Origin: Alphaproteobacteria bacterium
GTDB taxonomy: Bacteria; Pseudomonadota; Alphaproteobacteria; Rs-D84
Direction: 5' to 3'
Assembly: GCA_017642625.1 (NCBI GenBank)
Contig: JAGCOQ010000053.1
Span: 1-6,518 of the forward strand
Length of the DNA: 6,518 nucleotides
Shown here one piece after another: positions 1 to 5,699 of the stretch (positions are counted from its first letter, which is position 1; each line of letters opens with the position of its first letter). Under the pieces are notes generated by a model, which was given only the letters and a program-made list of their open reading frames with translations, did no database searches and was not told the DNA's origin. The translations under genes and the position numbers were made by a program.

Positions 1-16
1 AATCTAAATAAAAAGG

Positions 17-45
17 TTGCGTTTTATAAAAACCTGTGATTAAAT
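17..45 (+). promoter_or_regulatory. Candidate sigma70 promoter of rpmH
   Basis: A weak -35 element (TTGCGT, 17-22) is followed after 17 bases by a -10-like TTAAAT (40-45), preceded by TGA, which gives an extended -10 (TGn). Transcription would start near position 52, leaving a leader of about 15 bases with the AAAGGA ribosome site. Only three -35 and four -10 positions match consensus, so the extended -10 carries much of the case. Inferred from sequence only. Confidence 0.45.
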
Positions 46-67
46 AGACGCGCAAAAGGATTTAGTT

Positions 68-220
68 ATGGCAACAAAAAGAACATATCAACCGTCAAAA
101 ACACGCCGTGTAAAGACACACGGGTTCCGTGAAAAAATGGCAACAAAGAGCGGCCGCGATGTTTTGAATCGTCGTCGGGCAAAGGGTCGTGCCCGTTTGG
201 CTGTATCTGCGGTTAACTGA
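68..220 (+). CDS. rpmH: 50S ribosomal protein bL34
   Basis: Encodes a 50-residue, very basic protein of the large ribosomal subunit. The family signature is clear: RTYQPS at residues 5-10, [14 protein letters not shown] at 17-30, then an Arg-rich tail with [10 protein letters not shown] at 35-44. Most bacterial L34 proteins have 44-47 residues; this one has a short N-terminal addition (MAT before KRTYQPS) and a slightly longer C-terminus. The start is well set by AAAGGA at 55-60, seven bases before the ATG. A hairpin terminator follows about 28 bases after the stop, so the gene appears monocistronic. In most bacteria rpmH is followed closely by rnpA and yidC; here the next gene is unrelated and on the opposite strand. 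Identification is secure. Confidence 0.97.
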   Translation: MATKRTYQPSKTRRVKTHGFREKMATKSGRDVLNRRRAKGRARLAVSAVN

Positions 221-241
221 TGTTGCAAACGGTATTGAAAT

Positions 242-268
242 AAAAAATCCGCCAATCGGCGGTTTTTT
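242..268 (+). terminator. Rho-independent terminator of rpmH
   Basis: Stem CCGCC (249-253) pairs with GGCGG (258-262) around a four-base loop and is followed by six T. Six A lie on the other side of the stem, so it could also work for transcripts arriving from the right. It lies 21 bases after the rpmH stop codon. Confidence 0.85.
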
Positions 269-273
269 ATTTT

Positions 274-294
274 AGTGGTTAGTGGTTAGAGGTT
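274..294. repeat. Short heptamer tandem repeat (AGTGGTT x3)
   Basis: Three head-to-tail copies of a seven-base unit: AGTGGTT, AGTGGTT, AGAGGTT, with a partial AGTA continuing to 298. It lies between the rpmH terminator and the next hairpin, in non-coding sequence. No function can be read from it; a slippage-prone microsatellite is the simplest reading. Confidence 0.6.
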
Positions 295-297
295 AGT

Positions 298-322
298 AAA
301 AACGGGGCGATGCCCCGTTTTT
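298..322 (-). terminator. Bidirectional hairpin terminator, end of the 322-1299 gene
   Basis: An 11-base-pair perfect stem, AAAAACGGGGC (298-308) with GCCCCGTTTTT (312-322), has a three-base loop. A on one side and T on the other make it usable from both strands. On the minus strand it starts inside the stop codon of the 322-1299 gene; on the plus strand it is a back-up terminator behind rpmH. Confidence 0.85.
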
Positions 323-1299
323 TATCTATCCCTTGTCACTTTCTTCAACAAATCAACATTTACCCTGCCTTTTTCCGATGCGACCATGTCTATTATTTCC
401 ATTAATTCTGGTGACGATAAAATATGTGATTGCAAGTCTTTTTCAGCTTCATCATATTTCCCTTGTAAACATAAATCACAAAGGTCTGTTATTTCCAATC
501 CAGATAAGGAATTAAAAACAATTGCAATTAAATCTCCTATACGATTACTCTTTTCAACATCTTTCATGTGATTATCTTTCATCGTCATATACATATCATA
601 TAAAGCATCTATTTCACCAAAATCAAAATCTTTACTAGACAACCCACTATAACCAATTCCTTTGGTTATAGTCATCTTATTATTTGAAATTATACGACGA
701 AGGATTTGTCTTATATCACCACCTTGATCCGACCATAATACTATCTCACCAATTTCTTGCTCTAATTTATCTCTATTCCAACCCAATCCGTTGTACACAA
801 AAACCAACAATATAATCTCGGAAACAGCCGCCATAAGCAAATCCCACGTTTGGTCCGCTTTAAATTTTTGCATACGTTGTTCGACAACGGCTTTATCTAC
901 ATTGTCTTTCTCTAATTTACGTTTTTCTAGTTTTTGCGCCCCAAAATTTCCTAATATTGCGGCAGCCTGTATGGCCAAAAAAGCCCCTAATAAAATTAAT
1001 TTTGTCCGTTTACCCGATTTTTTTATAGCTTCTTCTTTTTCTTTCGTCCGATAGCCAAGACCACCAAAAAGAACTGCCTCTATTCTTCTTTGATCATTAT
1101 GTATTCTTTTAAGTTCGGCGTTATATTCCCTTGTGGTGATTAAATCTTCTAATTTTTCCGATGCATCTTTGAATTGTGCCCTTATTTCTTTCGCATCATC
1201 TGGATTTTTTTGCAACGCTTCCTGCATATCATCTGCTAATAAATCTTTATGATCCATATATTCTTTTGCCGAACGGGTAAAATACTTCTTTTTTGCCAT
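322..1299 (-). CDS. Hypothetical protein with two predicted membrane segments
   Basis: I do not recognise this 325-residue protein. Its N-terminal third (residues 1-98) is highly charged and probably helical, possibly coiled coil around 35-75. Two hydrophobic stretches follow, about 101-119 and 152-172, separated by a charged segment rich in Lys and Glu (122-150). By the positive-inside rule (KKSGKRTK before the first segment) the N-terminus should be cytoplasmic; the large C-terminal part (173-325) would then be cytoplasmic too. There is no signal peptide and no catalytic motif I can name. An in-frame ATG at 1326 exists, but the ATG at 1299 is better: AAAGGGG lies six bases before it, the product then begins MAKKKYF, and the promoter predicts transcription starting between the two. 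The gene is visibly more A+T-rich than the neighbouring operon, which may mean recent acquisition. It has its own promoter and terminator. Confidence 0.8.
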   Translation of the reverse strand: MAKKKYFTRSAKEYMDHKDLLADDMQEALQKNPDDAKEIRAQFKDASEKLEDLITTREYNAELKRIHNDQRRIEAVLFGGLGYRTKEKEEAIKKSGKRTKLILLGAFLAIQAAAILGNFGAQKLEKRKLEKDNVDKAVVEQRMQKFKADQTWDLLMAAVSEIILLVFVYNGLGWNRDKLEQEIGEIVLWSDQGGDIRQILRRIISNNKMTITKGIGYSGLSSKDFDFGEIDALYDMYMTMKDNHMKDVEKSNRIGDLIAIVFNSLSGLEITDLCDLCLQGKYDEAEKDLQSHILSSPELMEIIDMVASEKGRVNVDLLKKVTRDR

Positions 1300-1305
1300 A
1301 ATAAA

Positions 1306-1312
1306 CCCCTTT
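1306..1312 (-). promoter_or_regulatory. Ribosome binding site that decides the start at 1299
   Basis: On the minus strand AAAGGGG is followed by a six-base spacer (TTTATT) and the ATG at 1299-1297. No comparable site precedes the upstream in-frame ATG at 1326, so the shorter product is preferred. Confidence 0.75.
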
Positions 1313-1330
1313 ATATAAATTGACAAAACG

Positions 1331-1358
1331 ATTATATCACAAAAATTCGTATATTCAA
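1331..1358 (-). promoter_or_regulatory. Sigma70 promoter of the two-membrane-segment gene
   Basis: On the minus strand, -35 TTGAAT (1358-1353), a 16-base spacer and a perfect -10 TATAAT (1336-1331) preceded by TGA, making an extended -10. The start of transcription would be near 1324, giving a leader of about 25 bases containing AAAGGGG. It also falls downstream of the ATG at 1326, which excludes that start for this transcript. The promoter sits immediately after the terminator of the valS operon, so the gene is an independent unit. Confidence 0.8.
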
Positions 1359-1360
1359 AT

Positions 1361-1386
1361 AAAAATGGGGCAAATGCCCCGCTTGT
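1361..1386 (-). terminator. Terminator of the valS operon
   Basis: Reading the minus strand, a five-base-pair GGGGC/GCCCC stem (1381-1367 region, four-base loop) follows the stop codon of the Nudix-like gene within ten bases and runs into ATTTTTATTT. It resembles the hairpin at 298-322. It should separate the valS operon from the promoter just beyond it. Confidence 0.75.
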
Positions 1387-2412
1387 TTAACGTGTTGTGC
1401 CGAGCGCCTTCTGCGCCAGTCGTTTTTTAAAAATAGTGGCACAAGATTTTTCCATTTCTTGTAATACCGACAATGGCACATTCAATATATCGGCAACATC
1501 TTTCATTGTTTGCTTGGTCGCGCGTGCAATTTCAGCAAACGAAATCAAATGATCGCAAATCGTCTGAACTTCGGATGCCAACTGTTTCATTTTTTGTGGG
1601 TTATATTCCAACAACATTGATGCCAACGCCCAAGAAACCAAATATTCATGTGGGTATCTGTAATCACGCGTGGCACTGCGCCCGTCTTCCAGTGCGAAAT
1701 CAGGATTCGATTCACGATTTCCCCATGATGTTAATGCATCTATTAACGAAACACGTTTAAACTCTTTTGCTTCGCCGCCCGTTTTTTCAGCCGCACCCGC
1801 AATAATAGAATCAATTATACCGCGTGTATCCTTGCATATATGGCAATATGGCGACACCGCAAAAGCAACCCCAACCCCGTTCCATTTGTTAATAAGGTAA
1901 TTATCGTCCTTTACTTTTGGCATTGGAATCAAAACCAATTCTTGGGGATTAATCGTAATATCAGTAATTCCCAAATCGCCCAATTCTTCGCGCATTTCGC
2001 GCATAACATTATTTACGCGAATTTCGTTTATATCCGTCAACAGTGTCGGCGCGCCATCAACAATCACAATATCATCACGCGTGCCCACCAACGACATACG
2101 TTCCGCATCACTCATGGTATCAAAATCAGCGCGTTTTGTTCGCTCGGCAAGACCGCCCAATGCACCCAATCCGTCCAGCGCACCCTTTCTGTTTTTGCGC
2201 TGAATCAAACCAATATAAACACCCTTTAAACTGTCCATAACGGTGTGCGCCTTTGGATTAACATCACCAACATAAAAAGTCACATTTGCACCACTGTTCA
2301 ATACGGCATTCCGAATTGACGATATGGATAATAATTTTGCGCGTTCTGCACCAGCGGGCAATGCCGCCAACTTTGCTAATGCTTCTTGTTGCGTAAGTGT
2401 ATATCTGACCAT
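1387..2412 (-). CDS. Nudix-like hydrolase with split box and C-terminal extension
   Basis: A 341-residue protein. Residues 130-145 match the helix half of the Nudix box (E-x7-R-E-M-R-E-E-L-G: E130, R138, E139, E142, E143, G145), the Mg2+-binding helix that hydrolyses nucleoside diphosphates linked to another group. The preceding strand and glycine loop of a Nudix fold seem present at 65-90 (VYIGLIQR, then GALGGLAE), but about 37 extra residues separate them from the helix. The C-terminal region (about 190-341) has no Nudix counterpart I know; it holds a CHIC motif (190-193) and a helix-turn-helix-like stretch near 303-320. Substrate unknown. It is the last gene of the valS operon, 23 bases after the thioesterase. 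I prefer the ATG at 2412; the in-frame ATG at 2460 would overlap the thioesterase by 25 bases and adds residues unrelated to the fold. The ribosome site is poor (six G at 2417-2422). Nudix membership is inferred from motif, not from a search. Confidence 0.65.
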   Translation of the reverse strand: MVRYTLTQQEALAKLAALPAGAERAKLLSISSIRNAVLNSGANVTFYVGDVNPKAHTVMDSLKGVYIGLIQRKNRKGALDGLGALGGLAERTKRADFDTMSDAERMSLVGTRDDIVIVDGAPTLLTDINEIRVNNVMREMREELGDLGITDITINPQELVLIPMPKVKDDNYLINKWNGVGVAFAVSPYCHICKDTRGIIDSIIAGAAEKTGGEAKEFKRVSLIDALTSWGNRESNPDFALEDGRSATRDYRYPHEYLVSWALASMLLEYNPQKMKQLASEVQTICDHLISFAEIARATKQTMKDVADILNVPLSVLQEMEKSCATIFKKRLAQKALGTTR

Positions 2413-2435
2413 AATGCCCCCCGTTGGATAATAAA

Positions 2436-3167
2436 TTATTCGCGTGGTGCCCAGTGGCACACGACAACAGCATGTTCCGTGTCACCGGTGCGAATCTTGT
2501 GATAAGATGTGTTGCCGTCAATCTTTACATCAATTTCAACCTGTGGCGTTTCAGGATTGATTTCTTTTTTGTAATTCAGTTCAATCCCACACAATTTATG
2601 TTCGTTGCGATAAGCATAACCAACACTTTCCGACGCCCACACCGCATAGACCGCATTGTTAATATGTTGATTCACATCCACATCATCAAAACGACATTTC
2701 ATAACGTGTGTTTTGTCTGCTTCGAAATCAAGGAACTTATCAAACTTTTTATCCCATGCGCGTTCAGGCACGATTGAATCCAGTGGCAACTTACCCTCCA
2801 ACACAATCGGGCGACGACGCGCCATATCAATCAACACCCACTGTGATGTTGCGCGAACCATTAAACGATTATCAGACCCGCGAATTTCAAAATCACGCGA
2901 AGTCCGCACCGCGTCCGCAACCGACGGCCAAGTTATAAACTTTAATTCTTCGTTTTCATGTGGCAATTCCAAAATATCAACCAAGTAATATATTGCAACC
3001 CACGCCAAATCATTTTCCAACAAGAACGTGCGACCAACACCGATTTTTTCCGCATGCGTGTCCGCCATAGATTGTAATTCGTTCATCAAAATCAACGGAC
3101 GAACATTGCCATAGCGATCACACTGATACGCCTGCAGTTTTCTAATTTCGGTATATTTTTCACCCAT
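2436..3167 (-). CDS. Acyl-ACP thioesterase, FatA/FatB type
   Basis: A 243-residue double hot-dog thioesterase, which should hydrolyse acyl-acyl carrier protein to free fatty acid and ACP in the cytosol. The second hot-dog carries the hallmark D-x-N-x-H (D164, N166, H168) within DVDVNQHINN, followed by Y174 and W177. E202, in YKKEI, lies 34 residues after the His, the spacing I recall for the catalytic Glu of plant FatB enzymes; the Cys that follows that Glu in plants is Ile here. The first hot-dog is residues 1-125, with the expected MNELQSMADTHAEK helix at 28-41 and W110 in the last strands. Length is shorter than plant enzymes, which have a transit peptide, and normal for bacterial members. 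Its ATG overlaps the valS stop (TAATG), so translation is probably coupled. Chain-length preference cannot be read from sequence. Family assignment is firm; the physiological role is not. Confidence 0.9.
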   Translation of the reverse strand: MGEKYTEIRKLQAYQCDRYGNVRPLILMNELQSMADTHAEKIGVGRTFLLENDLAWVAIYYLVDILELPHENEELKFITWPSVADAVRTSRDFEIRGSDNRLMVRATSQWVLIDMARRRPIVLEGKLPLDSIVPERAWDKKFDKFLDFEADKTHVMKCRFDDVDVNQHINNAVYAVWASESVGYAYRNEHKLCGIELNYKKEINPETPQVEIDVKIDGNTSYHKIRTGDTEHAVVVCHWAPRE

Positions 3168-5572
3168 TATTTTCCCTCTATGGTTTCCGCGACAACGAAA
3201 TCAACACCCGCGCCCAAAACAATTTCATTTGCACGTGCCGCAGATTTAATCACGCCATGCAACGCGCTTGGGGTATTACTTGGAATAGTAAGTGTTTCCA
3301 ATTTTGCACCGTTACCAACCTTGCGTTCAGTGCGCAATCCACGAACCGTTTTCAATATATCCAACGCGATTTGCATTTCACTAACATCTGTATCGCGTGC
3401 GGCATCCACACTTGGATATGCGGTCAAATGCAGTGTTTCGCCACCTTCGGTTTCACGATAAATCTTTTGCCACAATTCTTCGGTAATAAATGGAATAAAT
3501 GGTGCATACAAACCGATTATCGCGCGCAACACTTCCCACAATGTCCATTGTGCAGACAATTTTGATTCCGCGCTATATTTTTCCGGCGACCAGAAACGGT
3601 CTTTGATAAACTCTAAATACTGATCACAGAACACTTCCCAGAAGAACGTATCAATCGCACTGCGTGAATTATAGTTGTCGTATTTATCAAGATTCTTGCG
3701 TGTTTCCGCAATCGCCTTGTTCAATTCCGCCAATACCCATCTATCTTCGACAAAACGATTTGCGACATCAATTTTTTGCGCGCTTGCTGGTTCAAAATCT
3801 TCCAAATTCATTAACACATAACGTGATGCGTTCCACAATTTAGTCAGCAATTTAGAACCGCGTTTCACTTCGTCATCACTGTATCTTAAATCTGTTCCAA
3901 TTGGTGCAGTTGCCACCCAATAACGCAACGCGTCCGTGCCAAACTTTTCAACCGTCGCCAATGGGTCAACACCGTTGCCCTTGGTCTTGGACATTTTTTG
4001 CCCCTTGGAATCACGGACGATTCCATGGAAATTAACGCATCTGAACGGAACATCACCCATAACATAGATACCCATCATAACCATACGCGCGACCCAGAAA
4101 AATATGATGTCGGCGGCGGTATATAACAAATCAGTTGGGTAATATTTTTTCAATTCCGCGGTATCCATTGGCCAACCCAATGTTGAAAACGGCCACAGTC
4201 CAGACGAAAACCAAGTATCCAACACATCCGGATCGCGTGTCAATTCTTTACCGCCTGATTGTTTGATGGCTTCTTCTTCGGTTTCAGCAACATAAACCTT
4301 GCCATCTTCATCATACCACGCTGGTATATGATGTCCCCACCACAACTGACGCGATATTGCCCATGGACGAATATCTTTCATCCACGCCATAAACAGATTG
4401 TATCTGTGTTCTGGCATAAACTTTATTTTACCCTCTTCCACCGCTTTAATTGCGGGTACCGCCAATTTTGGCGCATCAACGAACCATTGATCCGACAACC
4501 AAGGTTCCACAACCACACCACCACGTTCAGAATATGGTGTCGGAATAATTTTATCTTCAACCTTTACCAACAGCCCCGCCGCTTCAATATCTTCCATAAC
4601 GGCTTTACGTGCATCATATCTGTCCATGCCCCAATACTTTTCTGGCACTGGTAATGCAGAAATCATTTTTGCCGTCGGTGTTAAAATACAAACAGGGGTC
4701 AAGTTATGGCGCAAACCCACTTCATAGTCATCAAAGTCATGCGCCGGTGTAATCTTCACCGCACCCGTTCCCTTTTCTGGATCGGCGTGAACATCACCAA
4801 TAATTGGAATCTCTATATCGGTCAGTGGAATAATCGCACGCTTACCAATCAAATGCTTTAACTTTTCATTTTCCGGATGAACCGCAATCGCTTGGTCGCC
4901 AAACAGTGTTTCCGGACGTGTTGTTGCAATTTCAACAAAACCGCCCCCAACCAATGGATAGTTAAAATAATAAAACTTCCCATGTTCTTCGCGGGTTTCC
5001 ACCTCTAAGTCAGACACCGAGGTTTGTTGTTTCGGACACCAATTTACCATGCGCTTTGCACGATAAATCAGCCCTTCGTTATACATTTTCACAAACAGTT
5101 TGGTCACAGCCGCCGACAAACCGTCGTCCATTGTAAAGCGCTCGCGTTTCCACACCGGCGTCACGCCTAAAATGTGCAACTGATTGATAATCTGGCCACC
5201 CTTTTCATTTTTCCATTTCCAAGCAATGTCTAACTTTTCATCAACCGACAAACTGTGCGGATTTATACCGCGCTTTGACAGGTCGCGTTCCACCAACAAC
5301 TGCGTTGCGATTGACGCATGGTCGGTCCCTGGTTGCCACAGAACATCGAAACCACACATACGCTTATACCGGCATACAATATCGGTCAAAACATTGTCCA
5401 GCGCATGCCCAATGTGCAGATTTCCCGTCACATTTGGTGGTGGCATCATCATACAAAACGACTTTTTCGATGAATTTACGTCATTTGCCCAAAAATCAGA
5501 CGAATCCCAGAAATCCTGTATTCTAGTTTCAATTTCGCGTGGACTTATATTCTTACCCAAATCGATTTTCAT
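3167..5572 (-). CDS. valS: Valyl-tRNA synthetase, short bacterial form
   Basis: Charges tRNA-Val with valine at the expense of ATP; class I synthetase. Residues in order: PPPNVTGNLHIGHA with HIGH at 53-56; WCPKQQTSVSDLEVE at 178-192; editing (CP1) domain with TTRPETLFGD at 217-226 and GTGAVKITPAHDFDDYEVG at 268-286; WAISRQLWWGHHIPAWY at 404-420; DTWFSSGLWPFSTLGWP at 452-468; the second ATP motif KMSKT at 526-530; the anticodon-binding helical domain from about 575 to 720. At 801 residues it is short beside the roughly 880-950 usual for bacterial ValRS. It stops just where the C-terminal coiled-coil tRNA arm would begin, and the editing-domain linker near 291-312 is also trimmed. The fourth KMSKS position after K is conserved, but the last Ser is Thr. 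Sequence flavour is bacterial, not archaeal. First gene of a three-gene operon; start at 5572 follows CGGGG eight bases upstream. Confidence 0.97.
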   Translation of the reverse strand: MKIDLGKNISPREIETRIQDFWDSSDFWANDVNSSKKSFCMMMPPPNVTGNLHIGHALDNVLTDIVCRYKRMCGFDVLWQPGTDHASIATQLLVERDLSKRGINPHSLSVDEKLDIAWKWKNEKGGQIINQLHILGVTPVWKRERFTMDDGLSAAVTKLFVKMYNEGLIYRAKRMVNWCPKQQTSVSDLEVETREEHGKFYYFNYPLVGGGFVEIATTRPETLFGDQAIAVHPENEKLKHLIGKRAIIPLTDIEIPIIGDVHADPEKGTGAVKITPAHDFDDYEVGLRHNLTPVCILTPTAKMISALPVPEKYWGMDRYDARKAVMEDIEAAGLLVKVEDKIIPTPYSERGGVVVEPWLSDQWFVDAPKLAVPAIKAVEEGKIKFMPEHRYNLFMAWMKDIRPWAISRQLWWGHHIPAWYDEDGKVYVAETEEEAIKQSGGKELTRDPDVLDTWFSSGLWPFSTLGWPMDTAELKKYYPTDLLYTAADIIFFWVARMVMMGIYVMGDVPFRCVNFHGIVRDSKGQKMSKTKGNGVDPLATVEKFGTDALRYWVATAPIGTDLRYSDDEVKRGSKLLTKLWNASRYVLMNLEDFEPASAQKIDVANRFVEDRWVLAELNKAIAETRKNLDKYDNYNSRSAIDTFFWEVFCDQYLEFIKDRFWSPEKYSAESKLSAQWTLWEVLRAIIGLYAPFIPFITEELWQKIYRETEGGETLHLTAYPSVDAARDTDVSEMQIALDILKTVRGLRTERKVGNGAKLETLTIPSNTPSALHGVIKSAARANEIVLGAGVDFVVAETIEGK
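3174..3179 (-). promoter_or_regulatory. Ribosome binding site inside the 3' end of valS
   Basis: AGAGGG on the minus strand lies six bases before the thioesterase ATG and within the last codons of valS. With the one-base TAATG overlap it supports translational coupling, and it fixes the thioesterase start. Confidence 0.75.
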
Positions 5573-5607
5573 GTTATTACCCCGATATCTGTGTGTCTAA
5601 CTGCCCA

Positions 5608-5635
5608 ATGCTAGCATATTAAAATCAAAATTCAA
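5608..5635 (-). promoter_or_regulatory. Candidate sigma70 promoter of the valS operon
   Basis: On the minus strand, -35 TTGAAT (5635-5630), a 16-base spacer and -10 TAGCAT (5613-5608) with TGC before it, an extended -10. Transcription would begin near 5601, giving a leader of about 28 bases. The leader is too short for a T-box or similar attenuator, so no amino-acid-responsive control is visible. The layout (TTGAAT, 16 bases, TGn) is the same as at 1331-1358. Confidence 0.65.
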
Positions 5636-5664
5636 GCACACAAAAAGCCCCTTGAAATAAAACA

Positions 5665-5692
5665 TTGACAAAGAAAATTGGTGTGCAAAAAT
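5665..5692 (+). promoter_or_regulatory. Candidate promoter giving a leaderless transcript
   Basis: A perfect -35 TTGACA (5665-5670), a 16-base spacer ending in TGC (extended -10) and a -10-like AAAAAT (5687-5692, four of six positions). The expected start of transcription, about seven bases on, falls at 5699-5700, on or next to the ATGATG start of the following gene. An alternative pair, TTGAAA at 5652 with GAAAAT at 5673-5678, has a 15-base spacer and would leave a leader of about 15 bases, also without a ribosome site. Confidence 0.5.
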
Positions 5693-5699
5693 CCATTCC

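Noticed and set aside
14..35. AGGTT/AACCT inverted repeat upstream of rpmH as an RNA hairpin or terminator
   Set aside because: Only five base pairs with a 12-base A+T-rich loop; it overlaps the candidate promoter and is not convincing.
274..298. CRISPR-like or attachment-site reading of the heptamer repeat
   Set aside because: Units are adjacent with no spacers, and there is no integrase or cas gene in the window.
1300..1326. Longer N-terminus for the two-membrane-segment protein, starting at the ATG at 1326
   Set aside because: The predicted transcription start near 1324 lies inside this extension, no ribosome site precedes 1326, and AAAGGGG is well placed for the ATG at 1299.
1320..1350. 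Plus-strand promoter from TTGACA at 1320-1325
   Set aside because: No acceptable -10 lies 15-19 bases downstream and there is no plus-strand gene for it to serve.
2413..2460. Longer N-terminus for the Nudix-like protein, starting at the ATG at 2460
   Set aside because: It would overlap the thioesterase gene by 25 bases and adds 16 residues of low-complexity look; 2412 gives a normal operon gap. The decision is not certain because the ribosome site at 2412 is weak.
3167..5572. Archaeal-type (type 2) ValRS, as reported for Rickettsia, as an explanation of the short length
   Set aside because: The motif blocks (for example GTDHASIATQ and RGGVVVEPWLSDQW) read like bacterial ValRS. The short length fits loss of the C-terminal arm and trimmed linkers.
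4259..5600. Open frames on the plus strand opposite valS (about 4259-4654 and 5184-5600)
   Set aside because: They mirror strongly conserved valS codons, their translations look compositionally odd (rich in Phe, Trp, His, Arg), and no ribosome site or promoter supports them.
5573..5699. T-box, riboswitch or small RNA in the valS upstream region
   Set aside because: The predicted valS leader is only about 28 bases, with no stem-loop or anti-terminator, and no tRNA-like fold is visible.
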